Counted from the first letter of the stretch, positions 32,441-46,662 are shown. The stretch: 64,000 bases of DNA from Litomosoides sigmodontis (GCA_963070105.1 OY718806.1:5787865-5851864), one strand, 5' to 3'. Translations and numbers: made by a program. Notes: generated by a model not told the origin, from the sequence alone.

Positions 32441-35400
32441 ATGCGACCGATACTGCAGTGGATTGATAAGGTGTCTGAGGATGATAGCGAAGCGGGGTTT
32501 GTTCACGTTTTCATTATCCGTTATAATAACTTAATTGGCCATAAATTGTTTAAATTTTAGAGGGAAACTTTACCACTATTTGTAATTCACCGGTCCCCAA
32601 AATGCTGAGACGAATATATATTGGGCTAAAATAAAATAAAGCACTGTTAATTCATCCCTTTTGAAATTCGACATCGTAGGTTGGCTTCCCATGATAGAGA
32701 ACATCAACTTAAGTTTAAGTAATTGTTATTTGATATCGTGCCAACATCGTGATGGCAATATTTTGTTCTTCGTCAACTGCTGCGCCAGTATATGATCTAA
32801 ACGACAACAGAAAATATAGATTCTGTTTCTATTATTCATCGAGGTCTAGAAAATTGGGTTTCTGATCTTCGTGGCTGAAGTTTTTATTATATTATCGAAT
32901 GGTTTTCTGAGTGCCTGCCTCATCGACACCTCTTGACACCGTCACTAAAATATTTCCTTTTTTCCATTTTTGCTGTGAGCTCCAAAGCATACTGAATATA
33001 TTCTCGAAAGTAGGTCAAAGTATGCTGAATATAGTGCAAAATTCCGATGTGATTGCATTCCTGCAGCACTCATTTGATACCTTAAATAAAATTTTATGAA
33101 TAGAAGAAATTCATGTTCCTGGGGACTTGTCAGGTGTGGAAGTAGAAATATATGATGCTACAAAAATGTGAGAATTGGTTTCGAAATACACCGTGGGGTA
33201 TAACTGAGTGTGTGAAAGGGGAGAACGGACAACATGACTTTGATGTGTTAATCTTCTGATCCGAATAATAGGAAGTGTTTGAAGAGGACAAAGAGAAGAA
33301 AAACGATTTCGAAATACACGTAAACGTCGTTCTTAAAAAAAAAAATAACTTCAGATAGGTAAAGAAGAAAGTTTTACGCATGTCAACTCTCACTAGCGGA
33401 TAACGTTAAGAATTTAGCGGCCTTCGTCAACGCATTTGTTTGCTTTCTTCATCATTAATTATCTCGAATAATCTAATTATCCACTGCATACAAACGATAT
33501 TATCATAATTATCTCAGATCAAAAAGTTTTTCAAAAAATTGGATAGTTTTCTTGTTATACTATTTAATCATAATTTTTGAAATAGCTCTCCGCTTGTTAT
33601 GTCATTGTAACTCATGAACTTTGAAAGAGAAGTGGAAAATCTTTTCACTCGTTTGCTTTTCTTTTGTTAAAATTATTCCTTACATTCTTCTAATTCATGA
33701 TTGCCTAACTGAAAAACCGAATTGGTAAGAAGTTAAAGGCGCGCTGCTGCAATGCTATTAATAGGCTGAGATGGAACGGAAAAGTAAGAAAATGCATTAT
33801 GTTATGCAAAGTTGTATTCGACATTAGAATTGGAGGAATTGAAGAATAGCCCTGTCGGTGACCTCAATTTGGTACACAGTATCCCTTCTGAATATGTCCG
33901 ATATGAAGAAGGCATGTAAGCCATCAACAACCGTATATGTACATGGGTAGAATAAAAAGCTACGTTCAATTGATATCAGAATAGCGAAGCTAGAACTGTA
34001 ATTGAATATCGCTCTTCTTTCCCCATATTCATATGCTAAGAAATGATAATGAAATTAACTGTGGTTCCTAAAACGATATTAGTCCGCCCGATTTACTGTT
34101 CCTTTCTTCTATATTAGTGATTTCATCACTCAAATATGAATAATTTTTACATTTTTAGCAACTTTTAATCATCATAATTTTAACTAAACCATCTAATAAT
34201 GTGTATGAATATTTAAATTATGTTGGCACTGATCTTTTACATTCCCAATAGATTTGTGAATAAATTAAGAAAAGCCCACTGAAGAGTCCTCAAAATAGCA
34301 TGATGAATAAAAAGCTACTGTAGCAGAATATTTCCTTGGGCACTTTACGTTATTTCTGGACTGCCATACTTCTTGCTTTTCACAAATTCATGGAAAATGC
34401 GAGGATGAAAATTATGCTCCAACAGAAACAGAATAAGCTTACTCTGTCCTTTCACTTCTCAAATCAATGCCGCATGTGCAGTTGATTAAATGAGGTAGAA
34501 CCATGAATTAAGAATTAAATCCGAGATAACAGGCATAGTTATTATTTCACTTGGCACTTCTCATGCAGCCTATCACGCAAGACTCCGATATGAAAACTCC
34601 GGTAAGGGCCACAGCCTCTGATCCTCAATTCTGTTAAATGCTTCTTCATAAGAACATTTTAGGTGCTGCGTTTACGATTTGGCTTTTAAGCCAGATGGCT
34701 CGGAATTGCTGGTCGCGGCTGATACGAAAGTTTTAATTTATGATGGTACAGATGGCACATTGTTGCAATCCTTAAAAGGTCTAGTTCCTTTCAATTTCAG
34801 CCTTATTGATGCAGGACAGAATAGAATGAAACCTTATTTCGTTGTTTATAGGTCACAAGGATCTCGTGTATGCTGTCGCATTTTCATACAATGGCGAAAA
34901 CTTTGCATCAGGTTCCGCTGATCGTTCTGTTATTATATGGACAGAGCAGCATGAAGGGACGCTTAAATATATGTACCTTTTCCTTTTCAAAATGGTTATC
35001 TCAATTTTTAGGATTGAGGAATGTATCGGTTGCTGCAAATGAATACCTGTTGCTCAGAACTGTGCGCGAGTGAGATATTGTACAGCAGTATTTTGTATTG
35101 AATTGCTGTTTTGTCAAAATTGGGATTGACACTGATTTAAGCATTGCAGAGGTAATGAAGGGCACCGAAAGAATCGAAGGTCCCTGGATGACAAACCTCT
35201 ATTAATTTAACATGTAAAGACCTTCCATCTATATTAGTGGATTATTTTCAGACACAATGAAGCAATACAGTGTCTGGCTTTTAGTCCCACAAAATTCTTT
35301 TTGCTCAGTTGCGCCATCAGTGATTTCGGTAAGGATTTGAATTGGTCTTTGTTATTCAGTAATAAAGCAACCATCCCGTGACTATAGCTCGAAAACTGAT

Positions 35401-38400
35401 ATGTCACTTCCTAGCAAATAAAATTTGAATATGATTAATATGATAGCATCAAAAGTTGAATTTAGAGGTCGAAATTTTTTATAATTATGAATTGTAACCT
35501 CACTTACAAAGTTTTCATGCTCAACTAGTCATGAATTTAAATGTCGCCAGGGATATGGACTCAGTTGGAAAAAAGTGTTAGCAAACAACGAATATCAAGC
35601 AGGTGCACTTGTTGTGCATGGAGCTGTGATGGTCAACTTTATGCTATTGGAATGTTCGACGGAACTGTATCTCTACGATCAGCTTTGGTCAACTCAACTT
35701 TCACTCTTTTTTCTTTTTATTGTAGCGAAAATAAAAATATGATATTTGTAACTGACACAGATTTTCTCAACTTTCCTTCACAAATTCCAGCTTTTGAATT
35801 TCCTTTCCTCCTAATGCCTTTGTGCCAAAATATTTTCAAGTAGTACGTTGCTGTGCATTTCACATACTTGTCTTATTTTCACATACTTAGTTTATCATTC
35901 AGAACAGTATGGAAATAAAGAAGATTGAACGACCCTCTGGTGAGCCTGTTTGGGCAATCGCTTTTGGAGCAGCTCGAAGCACTGCGTAAGTTCCTCTCGA
36001 ATTTTTTTATTCGCATACCTTGCTTAAAAATTCTAGAAAATAAAAGGTTTGATTACAGAGATGCTTTCTGGCAGCACGATAACAATATTCATAAAAGGCA
36101 AGTTGCTTTATTTTCAATTATATGCTATTTTCTTCATCTAAATTTCAATGTAACTAGAAAATTAAGTAAAAATATTAGTTTTTAAAATCTTTAAAATACA
36201 CCGAAGGTAATTGCTTGCTAAATATCACAAAATGTTTCTATTCTTTCCAGCACTTTTGACGAATTTTTGATATTGGTAGATTGGGCACAAACAGCTGCAT
36301 TTTACGATTTGGAAGGAAATCAGGTCGGGAACATCCTATCGAACTGCTTTGTTTTTCTGTTTTTAAGTCTTATAAGACACTTATGAAGATGCAGCAGTTA
36401 TGGATAAAGTTTATTGTTGAAGCGCATGCCGTTCTACTAGAAAAAATATATGGTTGCAGCTTGTCGAAGATAAAAAACTTGGCTATGATCCTACAGCAAT
36501 AGAATTTTTTAACTACGGGCAGTTTCTAATAATGTGCGGTTCCAATCATCAGGTTACTCTCTATAGTCGTGAAGGTTTGTACAAAGTTATATATCCTTCC
36601 ACCAAACTTTAATAATCATTATGTTTTACACTGAGAATGATTTCTTAGAACTTTTATTTCTGATTATTGAATAATTGTGGGCATGTAAGAATGATTTTAT
36701 GAAGCTTTTATTTATTAAGCTTTATGTAAGATTTTATCATGCACGAAATCAGTCACTGCTGTAGGGACAACGTTGGGTACGGTTGCACAGATGGATACGT
36801 GGGTGTGGACAGTAAAAGCTAGACCGAATACAAACGCAGTTGTTGGTCAGTCCTAATCATCTTTGCTTTTCACATATATGATACAACAGAAATTGAGTTG
36901 AAGTTGTCATTTACAGTTGGTTGCGTGGATGGTACATTAGCATGCTACCAACTAATGTTTAGCACTGTTCACGGCTTGCATAAAGTAAGTTATGGAAGAA
37001 AGTATTTTTAATTTATTCGTAATATTTATTTAAACACCAAGAGCTTATTCGACCAAAAATTTTGGCACTGTATTAAATTGCTGCTGTTCGAATCTATTGC
37101 ATTCAGAAAGTCGCAAATTTTAGGAACGATATGCTTATCGCGAAAATATGACCGAAGTCGTCGTGCAAAATCTTGCAAATCAAACATCTATTAGAATTCA
37201 TTGTAATGACTTAGTTTGTAAAGTGGCTGTATACTATAATCATCTAGCAGTGGGTTTTATTTTTTATTTTGAAGATGAATTAGAAAAAAAAGAAAAAAAT
37301 AAAGATGTAAAGAATATAATTATTTCTCAACATAGGGCATCAGATTTATGGATAAGCGGTAAATGAAATGTTGGTGCATGCATGCTGCTTGAAAAAATAA
37401 TTTTGAATGTGTTTTACTAAATGCATACTGATAAAAGCTTATTTTAGGTGCAGCTCATTGATCGTGTTGAAATATATCACCTTATGGCAGAGCGCGATGA
37501 CGGACAACTGGAATATAAATTGGTTGAGAAAATAAATCGTGCGTTCGAATGTTCACTGCTTGTAAGTATTACAAGATGGCAACGTGAAGCTGAAGAGATA
37601 GGATTTCTGCAATGAAATATAACTATCTTGTATTTCATTCAATTTGCAAAGGAAAATTTATTATATAGGTAATCTGCGGGCACCATCTGATACTGTGCCA
37701 GGAACAACGCTTGCAATGTTATGACCATAAAGGACTTAAACAACGGGAATGGTTACTTGAATCTCTGATACGTTACATAAAGGTTGTTGGTGGACCTCCG
37801 GGGCGAGAATCAATATTAATTGGTTTGCGGAATGGAGTCGTAAGCTCACATTTTTACTCACTTTGTCAAAAAAAATACAAACTCTTACCACATTTATCAT
37901 TTGTATTTAGAAATTCCGTCTAAAAAAGACGAAATATTTAGGTGTGCAAAATCTTTGTGGATAATCCGTTCGTAACAGAAGTATTGCGTTTAAAAAGCGC
38001 TGTCAGGTGTCTTGATATCAGCCATTTAAGGTATATATCTTCGTAACTACAACTTCCTTTTCTTGTTTGATGTTATTTCATGCCTTTTTGAATTTTTTTT
38101 GCTTCAAATAACTAGCTGTGCGTTTCAGGGGAAAGCTTGCAATTGTCGATGAAACCGGAGTTTGCACCACTTTCGACGTGAAAACTAAACAGCTTCTATT
38201 TCAAGTTTGATATAATAATTTCTGTAGTAGGTGGAATTTGCAATCGTGGTATGAAAAACTAATCAGTTGTTACAGGAGCCATCATGTAACAGTGTTGCGT
38301 GGAACGCAGATGAGGAGAATCTCTTATGTTACTCTGGTGGTGGAGTACTGTGTGTTAAGGCTGACAATTTCTCTTCGCATCAGCAACGAATGCAAGTATG

Positions 38401-40903
38401 TTGCAAACAAAAAGTTTTTTTGTTGCACTCTTCAGTGTCAGAAAGTTTGTGCGACTACTGCTTTTTTTACAGATGGAAAACATTTAATGAATTTTTTAGG
38501 GCTTTGTAGTTGGGTTTTCGGGTAAGCGTGTCTTTTGCTTGCACATGTTTGCTATGATTGCGGTGGAAGTGCCTTTGTCCAATCAGTTATATCAATACCT
38601 TGAACAGAAAATGTACAAGTAAGGATTTTTAAGATAATTTCATTAAATATGAAAGGAGAAAGTGCAATGCAGTAATGGATCATTGATGTTTTTGTCATCT
38701 TTATAGGGAAGCATACCATTTGGCATCATTGGGTGTAACGGAAGATGATTGGGAAGTGCTTGGCCATGATGCTTTACTTAATTTTCAACTGGATATTGCC
38801 CAAAAAGCTTTTCATAGGATTAAAGATGCACGTTACCTTCAACTGATCTCGGAAATCAAAGTATGGAAATTGATCTACTGATTTATTCCGGCATACAAAC
38901 TTATATATTATATTTTGACTTGCAGATTCAGATTAAATTCTAGGAGTTGATAAAAAGGGATACGAGAAATGAGATGATGTTGGGATATGTAAAAGCTTAT
39001 GAAGGGAGATATCGCGAAGCAGCAATACTGTTCCAAAAATCTGGATGTGAGCAAAAAACCCTAGAAATGTTCACAGATTTGCGCATGTTTGATCAAGCCC
39101 AGGTTAGAACATAAACGGATGTTTGGCTTGGCTTGCATATTCTAAAATTATTTAACGAATATTTGTAAGATTTTTCATACATATTTACATTTTTTGGCTT
39201 TATTGTCTGCCTAGCCAGTCATTTCGTATTACTATCGTTTCTTAATACATAGATTTCCGTAAACACAGATATCTTCATTCTTTTACTTCTATCCTCAGGA
39301 ACTTCTATCCTCCGTCTCCGGCGACACTCAAAAAACCCTATTGCGGAGGCGTGCTGATTGGGCGCAGAATTCAAACGAGCCCATAATTGCAGTCGAAATG
39401 TTTATGGCTTCGGGCGACTACGACAAAGCAGTTAATCTTATGATCAAAAATGATTGGATTGATATGCAAGTGTTTTCTCCTTCTACTTGGGAGATGAGCG
39501 TTCTTTCGTATAAACAAATTAATTTTTTCCTCCTTTTTTTCTATACAATTTTTATTGGTAATGCAAGCTTAGGCTGATCAATCTGTCACATCGTATCGAC
39601 AGAAGCAATGTTGATGTGTTGCGCACAATTGGAAAGTATTTAGCAAAAAAAGAACAATATACTTTTGCTTCCCACTTATTTCAATCAATCAATGATATCA
39701 CTTCCTTAATAACCATGTACGTCGATGCGGCGCTATGGAATGATGTAAGCTTTCATCCACCGCTTATAAATATAAGTGCAATAATTGTCATATCTGATGT
39801 TAGTTCTCTTGATTTCATATTTAAAAAGAAGGTTCGAATTAACAAGCCAATTTTTTAGGCATTTATAGTAGCAGCAAAATATCAAAAATATAATGAAGAA
39901 GTTTACCTTCCTTATGCACGTTGGTTAGCAGAAAATGATCGTTTTGATGAAGCACAAAAAGGTTAGTACTTCAAGTCCTCTCTCCCATTTATACAAAAAG
40001 AAATAACAAGTCTATATTTTGCAGCCTATCATATGGCTAGTCATGATATGGAAGCGTTACAAGTTTTGGAGCAATTAATGGGAAATGCTATTCGAGAAAA
40101 CCGTTTTGCTGATGCTGGTTATTATAACTGGATGCTAAGCATGCAATATTTGGATCGGTACAGCGGTGATCCTAAATTCAATGAAAATTTTCTTGATTTT
40201 AATGATAAAGCAAATTGCTACTATGCCTTCGACGTCATTCATAAATATCTGGTGACGATTATTAATGTGAATTCATGATTATTAAGCTACTGCATTTTCG
40301 CTGTTGCGTATTCTTCTATACAAAAATGTGTTTATAATTATGGGAATAATATTAATGAGAATTTTTTGAAAAATGAGTTGAAATTTTTGAATCATAATAT
40401 TTCACAATACCAAAACGCTAATTTTTACACTTGTCTCTGAATAGATCCAATTAGAATATTGCTCATCGTGTTACAATCTCTGTAGATCTTTTAAATCGTC
40501 TTTTCTTACTTATGCATGAAAAAAATATTTTACAGGCCGAGCCTTTTACGAGCTGTCCAGCCAATGCTTTGATCAATGTTGCACGTTATTTGGCTTTTCA
40601 AAAAGAAATTTACAAGATATCACGAGTGTAACTTTTTTTTCAAAATTAGATTTAAGGGTAAGAATACCTGCAGTGTATGACCGGGTGGTGCCGAACATTT
40701 CATGTTTTATACTTAAATTTTTCAATTCAATTATACTTATTAGTTACATTACTCGAGACCTTCGAGCGCTAATTTATGTTTTATACTCCATAAGTAATTT
40801 GTTTTCCAATTCCCTATCGGAAAGACAATCTCGCTGCTAGTTTATATACTTCTAAGAACTATAAAATTAACAGAATTATCTCAAATACTGCAATTAAATA
40901 AAT

Positions 40904-40951
<48 letters not shown>

Positions 40952-42421
40952 CTGTAATGATTTAAATGGCAGAATAAGCATGGGAACAAAATAGTATTTT
41001 CTTCAGGAGTGTATTATACACTTTAATGAAGCAAGGGCAAGTACTTGGTGCCTACAAATTAGCGCGGTATGCTTTAGAACAACTTAGCTTTTTGAAAATT
41101 CCTCGTCGTTTTGAAAAGTTTATTGAAGCAGACGCTCTGATGATCCGATCTAAACCCTTCACCGATGCAGAGGAGTTGCTACCGATGTGTTATAGGTGAA
41201 TGCTAAAAGAGTTTTATAGTAAATATGTTTACTTAAATTCAGCATGTAAGCGTTACGTCTAGTGACATTTGCAAAGACATTAGTTGTGAAGCATCAACAA
41301 ATCAGATTTAATCAGCTGATTTTTCAGATGTGGCATTTCTAATCCTCTCATTGGCACTAATGAATGTGTGCATTGCAAAACTCCATTTATATTATCATTT
41401 GTGTCATTCGGTAAGTATTTATGGATGATGCGTCAAAGCATTAGCAAAAGCGACTGTAATTTTGGAGCAGTAAACGAAAAAGTTTCAGATCTTTCAAATT
41501 TTATTTCGCACTTAATTTGAAAAAATTTCTGCAAGAAAATGTTCAACAGTATAGAAATAATTTATGAAAGTTCCACAGTGCATAAGTGGCTTATGTTTTA
41601 TGCATTGTATGAAAGCAAGTGTATCCTTTAATTTTTGTCTTTTGCAGAAGTTCTGCCTCTTGTAGAATTTGTTGTCAGCGATGATATAAATTTAGAAGAG
41701 GCTCGACAGCTGATCAGTGCTGAACCCCCTCTTGGTCAGGCTGAAAATCCCTTGCAGGAACAGGTTAGTTCGAAAAAAGAAATTATTCGTTGGTTCCAGC
41801 GTAGGAGGTAGTCGAGAGAACTATGTTCAGTTTTATTTAGATTTTGCGCCAACAGCGAAGGGGATAGTTCCAGCACTCGCCTTTTAGTTCGTCGAAATTT
41901 CTTTCATAGATTTCCTTATCGATTGAAATGAAAATGTCACTATAAAATTAATAGCACCTATAAAATTTATTCAGATGAATCTGAAGACTGGCAAAGTTGT
42001 AGCAGATCATGAAACATTACTTAAATTGGAAAAGCGACAAGTCATAATTGCCGAATGGCCGCCACCATTCGTTGCCCGTTTTTACTACAACGTTATACCA
42101 GAAATTTCAGTAACTCACTGCAGTTCTTGTTACCGAGTTTGTTCTTTTATTTACATAGTTTTCATCAAAAATTACCCCAATATCCTCAAATATCACTCGA
42201 ACGCTCTCTGAAAAATTAGGCGACGTCGTCGCAGGCTGAGCGATATAGACGAAAATATTTTAGGACTAAAGCTGTGATGGCCTAAGATTCTTCTTTTCCA
42301 GATGTTTCATGCGGACGACTTCGAAATGGCATGTCTCAAGAGTGGTGCATGTCCTTTTTGTCATGTAGCTCCACAAAAGAAAAGACATCATAACTTTATT
42401 GATAACAATGATATAGAATGA
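32441..42421 (+). CDS. daf-10: Intraflagellar transport protein 122 (IFT-A subunit)
   Basis: IFT122 is a core subunit of the IFT-A complex, which carries retrograde transport and membrane-cargo entry in cilia; in C. elegans (DAF-10) it is needed for sensory cilia. Thirty exons join in frame to about 1,174 aa (human about 1,241). Exon 1, 32441-32496, encodes [19 protein letters not shown], matching vertebrate MRAVLTWRDK; a 2.2-kb intron follows, then exon 2 at 34663-34778. WD40 repeats: [54 protein letters not shown]. Middle: [33 protein letters not shown]-like C-half: [49 protein letters not shown]. Cys pairs near the end (CYRCGI...CVHC and CSSCYR...CPFC) resemble the family's zinc-binding ends. 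The last exon is 42302-42421. Two introns (after 36097 and 39465) start with GC, both GCAAGT. Divergent from pik-1 and preceded by an X-box. Confidence 0.97.
40907..40947. repeat. (AT)n microsatellite, about 20 units, in a daf-10 intron
   Basis: An AT run of about 41 bp between the exon ending at 40627 and the exon starting at 41007 of the IFT122 gene. Confidence 0.95.
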
Positions 42422-42525
42422 ACCGATCCTCGTACTTGTACAAAAATAATGTGTTCTCATCAAATAATTGTTATTAAAGACACATACCTGTAATATTTTG
42501 TTCTTAAAATTAAGATAATATTTGC

Positions 42526-42531
42526 AATAAA
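42526..42531 (+). terminator. Poly(A) signal of daf-10/IFT122
   Basis: An AATAAA hexamer lies 105 bp after the IFT122 stop codon. It is the first canonical signal downstream and a normal distance for a nematode 3'UTR. Confidence 0.6.
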
Positions 42532-45500
42532 TTTTAAATTACGAGCAGGAAATTGTTAGTTCTTCAATTTTTAATATGCGAAGAAATCATACATTGAATC
42601 CGATACATGTCATTCCATTTATTTCACCAAGCTGTGTATTATAAATTAAAAATGATAAATATTATTAAAACGCTTTTTTATTATAAACGCTAAATACATC
42701 TGACGTTTTTTTGAAAACTGAGGCCTTTCATGAATCACCACCACTTGTACTGTTAAGTGATGGTTGAAAAAACTAAATGATTGAAACTCGTTGCAAAACA
42801 AATTCTGTTGTGATGAAAGGCGGTGATTTTTGGTCGAGCTAATGCTAATTTGAAAGACCGTTAGGTCATAGGATCAGACTCATCTTATGGTTGGAGAATC
42901 TGTTTGCTACACGTTGTTTTGTCCTGCATTTATGCAATAGCAAATAATGTTGCAAATAATGCTGCAAAAAAAGCAGTCAGTGTCAGTGGTATAGTCTACA
43001 ACCAGTTCATTTGATTTTTGCCAGAATCTGCTCATCCCTGTTTATATTTAGGAAGTCTTCTTATAGTAATGAGGATACCTTTTTTTATTTTCACCGGAAA
43101 TGTGATGGTAAATGCAACCTTTCCAACTTAGCAATGCGTAGAAAAGTAGTTTGACGTATGATTACAGTAAGATCAATTTTCTTACTCTTTTAGATAGTAT
43201 GTTAGTGTCTGTAGCTCTGATATGCAAGATTGTCTTGACACTTTTGTCTAAAATTACAGCGAGCACGCAAATACCGATTTCCATACAGTCATCATTTTGA
43301 TTGGAATATAATTCTACGCGATTAGCAGGGCAATGTGGAAGTGATTTTTAATGTTATGTGTTGAAGAAATATTCCTAGTAAGAAATCCAGATTTTTCAAC
43401 ACTTATTTGTATCTCGGGCTTGTCGCTTCACTATCCTGTTAATGAGTTATATATTATTCCTGTTTGAAAAATAATGTAAAATTCCTCGTAGTACGAATAG
43501 AAATATTTCCAGCGGTGGAGGCTGGCTGATTTAGGTGCTAGTCACTTGATACGTAACTTTGAAAACCAAATTGAAATGCCGAATAAATAAAGTCCAGTTA
43601 AACCAAAATAAGAAATTTGATTGTTCACCAATCCATACATAATTATGCCCTTTATTTGATTTATTTAGTCGCAAATTCTTTTTTCCTCCTTCAATATAAG
43701 TGCTGTGGCAGCAGTTCCCTACGACTTTTTTTCACCAAATCGGTTGCAGCAGCGGTTTTTTTGGCTAGCTACTACAAATCCTAAGCCGCCAATGAATGCT
43801 GCATTTTTTCCAAAAAAAAACAGTTACTTAATTTTGACTTTTGGTTACTTAGCAGACGTATCAGCGAATTAAATGCTGTCTTGTTGTTCAAAAGGAAAGA
43901 ATCTTCTCGTGGAACCAATCAGTGTATATTATATTGATTACTTTCATTCTGCTCATAATGCCATTACAATTTAGATAAACCTGAAATAATTGGCTTAATC
44001 TAAATAGCCGACGACATGTGCTCACCTGAGCAATCCTATTCCATTCATCACACAGATGAAAAAACATTTTCTCATTTTTCAACCATGGCCTGACTGCCAT
44101 CAAAGAATTCATTATAATATTACCTTCTTTTCAACTATCCCAATATGTTGCACCAACATATGTGGTGAGCACATCATGTTCGATTTTTATTTGACAGCAG
44201 CACTCATTAAAGCGGTTTAAAGTCAACAGTGATGATCTCCTTAAGTGCTTTTTTAGGATTAATTCCCACATGATTCATTTTAGTCGACGTTTTATTGAAC
44301 CTCGAGCGATCACATTATCCTAAATGGGACATACACGAAAGTTTTGAAATTATTCACGGCAGACTACGATTATCCACGTAAAAAACATACGCTATATGTT
44401 ATACTAAGTTGAAAATCTGTTTCTTGAAAATATGAACATGTATTATTTTACAGTCATATGAACATAAGCAAATTGAAAGATCGATTACCTTTCAGCTTAC
44501 CATGAAGTATTACTTCTCTTAGAGTATTAAAACTTTTTTTTGTGTTTAACTTTTTGTTTTTTCTTTGCGTTTATTTTCATAAAATCACTGATGTATATAC
44601 ATTCGAACCTCCCACCTTTTCCCTCAATTCAAGTGCAAAAATTAGTTGAAGCTCAATTTTTAGCAATTTTTCTACAGCTCAATGCTAGTTGATCCCTACA
44701 ACATGAGCTATTGAAGCGCGGTAGCGGTAACGCAAATGAACTCGGAAACATGAGGAAAGCCCGAGCCAGAGTTCTCTTTTCTGGTTAAAGAACGGGCTCC
44801 CTGGAATCGGTTCAGCCGGAGATATGGACGTTGTTTTTTCCGTATAGCGCCACGGTTCCTGTGGTGCCTCGTTTCATTCCTTTGTTATTATTGTGACGAT
44901 GATAATAGGGATTTATTTATGACGACTTATTTGATTCGTTGGCATTTGCAGACCTGTTAAATTTTCCGTCACTTTTGCCTGATTTCTGACGAATCATTTT
45001 CAAAAATCAATTTGTTACAAACAAACCAAGTATTGCAATATTTTTTTAGCCACTGCGCCCTCTTCGCTAAAAATAACTAGAAAGTGCATTAGATTCTCTA
45101 TATTTTAACGTGAATCGATGAAACGAAGACATTACAGGAAGTACAGTCAACAAGAGAGGATAAAACAGGAGGTTTGTCTGCAAATATTCACAAGCTTTTT
45201 TCTGTACAAGGAGAAGATGACTAGTGGAAGCGTTCGCTTCCAACTTTGCTTCATCCTTTTTCAGCAAAAGAAATGGAGAAATATTTGTTTAATAGCAAAA
45301 GCTTAGGTTTCGTTCCGGACAACACATGGACTATCTGGTAATTGAAGATTTGATGGGAGTGAACTGAAGAACTTTCACTTGACACTTGAAATTAGTTATC
45401 TTATCCTGAGCTATTTTAGAAAACTATTGCGTCTACGCAAACCAATTAATTCGTTGCTACTACCCATAAATCTTTTTCCGAAGTTTTTACAACATGAATG

Positions 45501-46169
45501 AAGTTGATGAGATTCAGAGCGATTCTACTCTTCAGATGCAACTTATCGGTGGAGGAGAAGTAACGAGGACGAATTCTGCAAGCAACTGTTTTTCGTGCAT
45601 TCAAGAGAATTTGTTAGAAATATCGGTGTGTCATTTTGAATTTCGAAAAAGTGAACAAGGCTGCTTGTGGGGCAGAAAAGTAAGAAAGGAAGTGAGAGGA
45701 GAATAGCACCATTGACTGCGTTGCAAGATAAGGAAGGAACGACAACTGCGGATGTTCGTGGATGCCGCTATGGGTGCAGCGATTAATCAACCAATCGATA
45801 TCTAACTAACTGTAAAGGACGGGTAGTAAAAGAGAGATATCATAGATTGCATAGTAAGGAACCACTGGATGACCATAGGCCATCGATAGCACGCCCTTGC
45901 TGCGTCGACATATCCCCGGTTGTTCCATGCCCCTTCTTTCTATTATTCAATGTGCGGCGATGTTTCTTTTGTTCGACAAAAAGTACGGTTGAAAAGCAAG
46001 CATGCATGTGAAAGGTCTGCAGCAGCATCTATGCTTTACGTTGTTCCTATGGATGGGCACTCGCATTGCTGCTATTGTGTTATGCCTCGTTATGGCAGCA
46101 GCAGTAAAGCTGCCGCCTGTCACGAAGAGTGCGGGATATCGTAGCAGAAGGCCAGCCAAGAGTTGAGGA
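42532..46169. other. Intergenic region between daf-10 and the SLC22 gene
   Basis: About 3.6 kb with no recognised gene. Two short frames have gene-like looks. One is minus 43888-44112, beginning MNSLMAVRPWLKNEKMFF and containing an optional 45-nt GT-AG intron. The other is plus 45494-45706, beginning MNEVDEIQSDSTLQMQLIGG and followed by a GTGTGT donor. Neither matches a family I know. The right end (about 45.7-46.4 kb) is clearly richer in GC than its surroundings. Confidence 0.5.
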
Positions 46170-46216
46170 GCGACGGCGACGGCGACGGCGACGGCAGCGG
46201 CAGCGGCAGCAGCAGC
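46170..46216. repeat. GC-rich GAC/GGC/AGC trinucleotide repeat
   Basis: A run of CGACGG units grading into CAGCGG and then CAGCAG. It lies about 560-610 bp upstream of the SLC22 ATG. It is one of five simple repeats within 600 bp. Confidence 0.9.
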
Positions 46217-46300
46217 TACTCTTCGGTATTCTTCCACCTCTCCTCCTCATTCGGCCAACCTAAAGCGTGTCTTCTTCCCTCTCTGCATGCTTATGATGAC

Positions 46301-46339
46301 GGGCTGGGCTGGGCTGGGCTGGGCCGGGCTGGGCTGGGT
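46301..46339. repeat. (GGGCT)n pentanucleotide repeat, about 8 units
   Basis: Eight head-to-tail GGGCT units, one of them altered to GGGCC. Very GC-rich in an AT-rich genome, about 440-475 bp upstream of the SLC22 ATG. Confidence 0.9.
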
Positions 46340-46430
46340 CGCCGCTTTTCACTTCTGAAGAAATGTGCGGAGAGAACAAACGTTAAATGTTATCCGATGC
46401 GGTAGCAACTCTGCTGTCTCCTTCCCTTTA

Positions 46431-46494
46431 CTACCTGCCTGCCTACCTACCTACGTACCTACCTACATGCCTACCTACCTAACTGACTAACTAA
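46431..46494. repeat. (CTAC)n-type tetranucleotide repeat, imperfect
   Basis: An imperfect array of CTAC with CTGC, GTAC and ATGC variants, about 64 bp long. It grades into AACTGACTAAC at its right end. Confidence 0.85.
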
Positions 46495-46643
46495 CGCAGT
46501 GTCGTCCTCTTCAGAGAGCTGTTAATGCCTGAAATATTTTATTCCTTTCCTTCTTCAATATGCATGATTTGCTCGCTGTTTATCTTTATGTTCATGTAGA
46601 ATTACTGTGTGACGTATGGCGTGTGACGCCAAGACATATTTAT

Positions 46644-46662
46644 TATATATATATATATATAT
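46644..46662. repeat. Short (AT)n run upstream of the SLC22 gene
   Basis: About 19 bp of alternating AT, 114 bp before the SLC22 ATG. It could contribute to promoter melting, but nothing proves it. Confidence 0.8.

Noticed and set aside
34490..34494. Five-base ATGAG mini-exon as the start of IFT122
   Set aside because: It fits the phase, but the exon at 32441-32496 fits both phase and vertebrate homology ([10 protein letters not shown]) and has an X-box upstream.
45947..46405. Poly-Ala/Val and Gly-Asp/Ser-Gly-rich frames on both strands
   Set aside because: Produced by the GC-rich triplet and pentamer repeats; no homology and no splice context.
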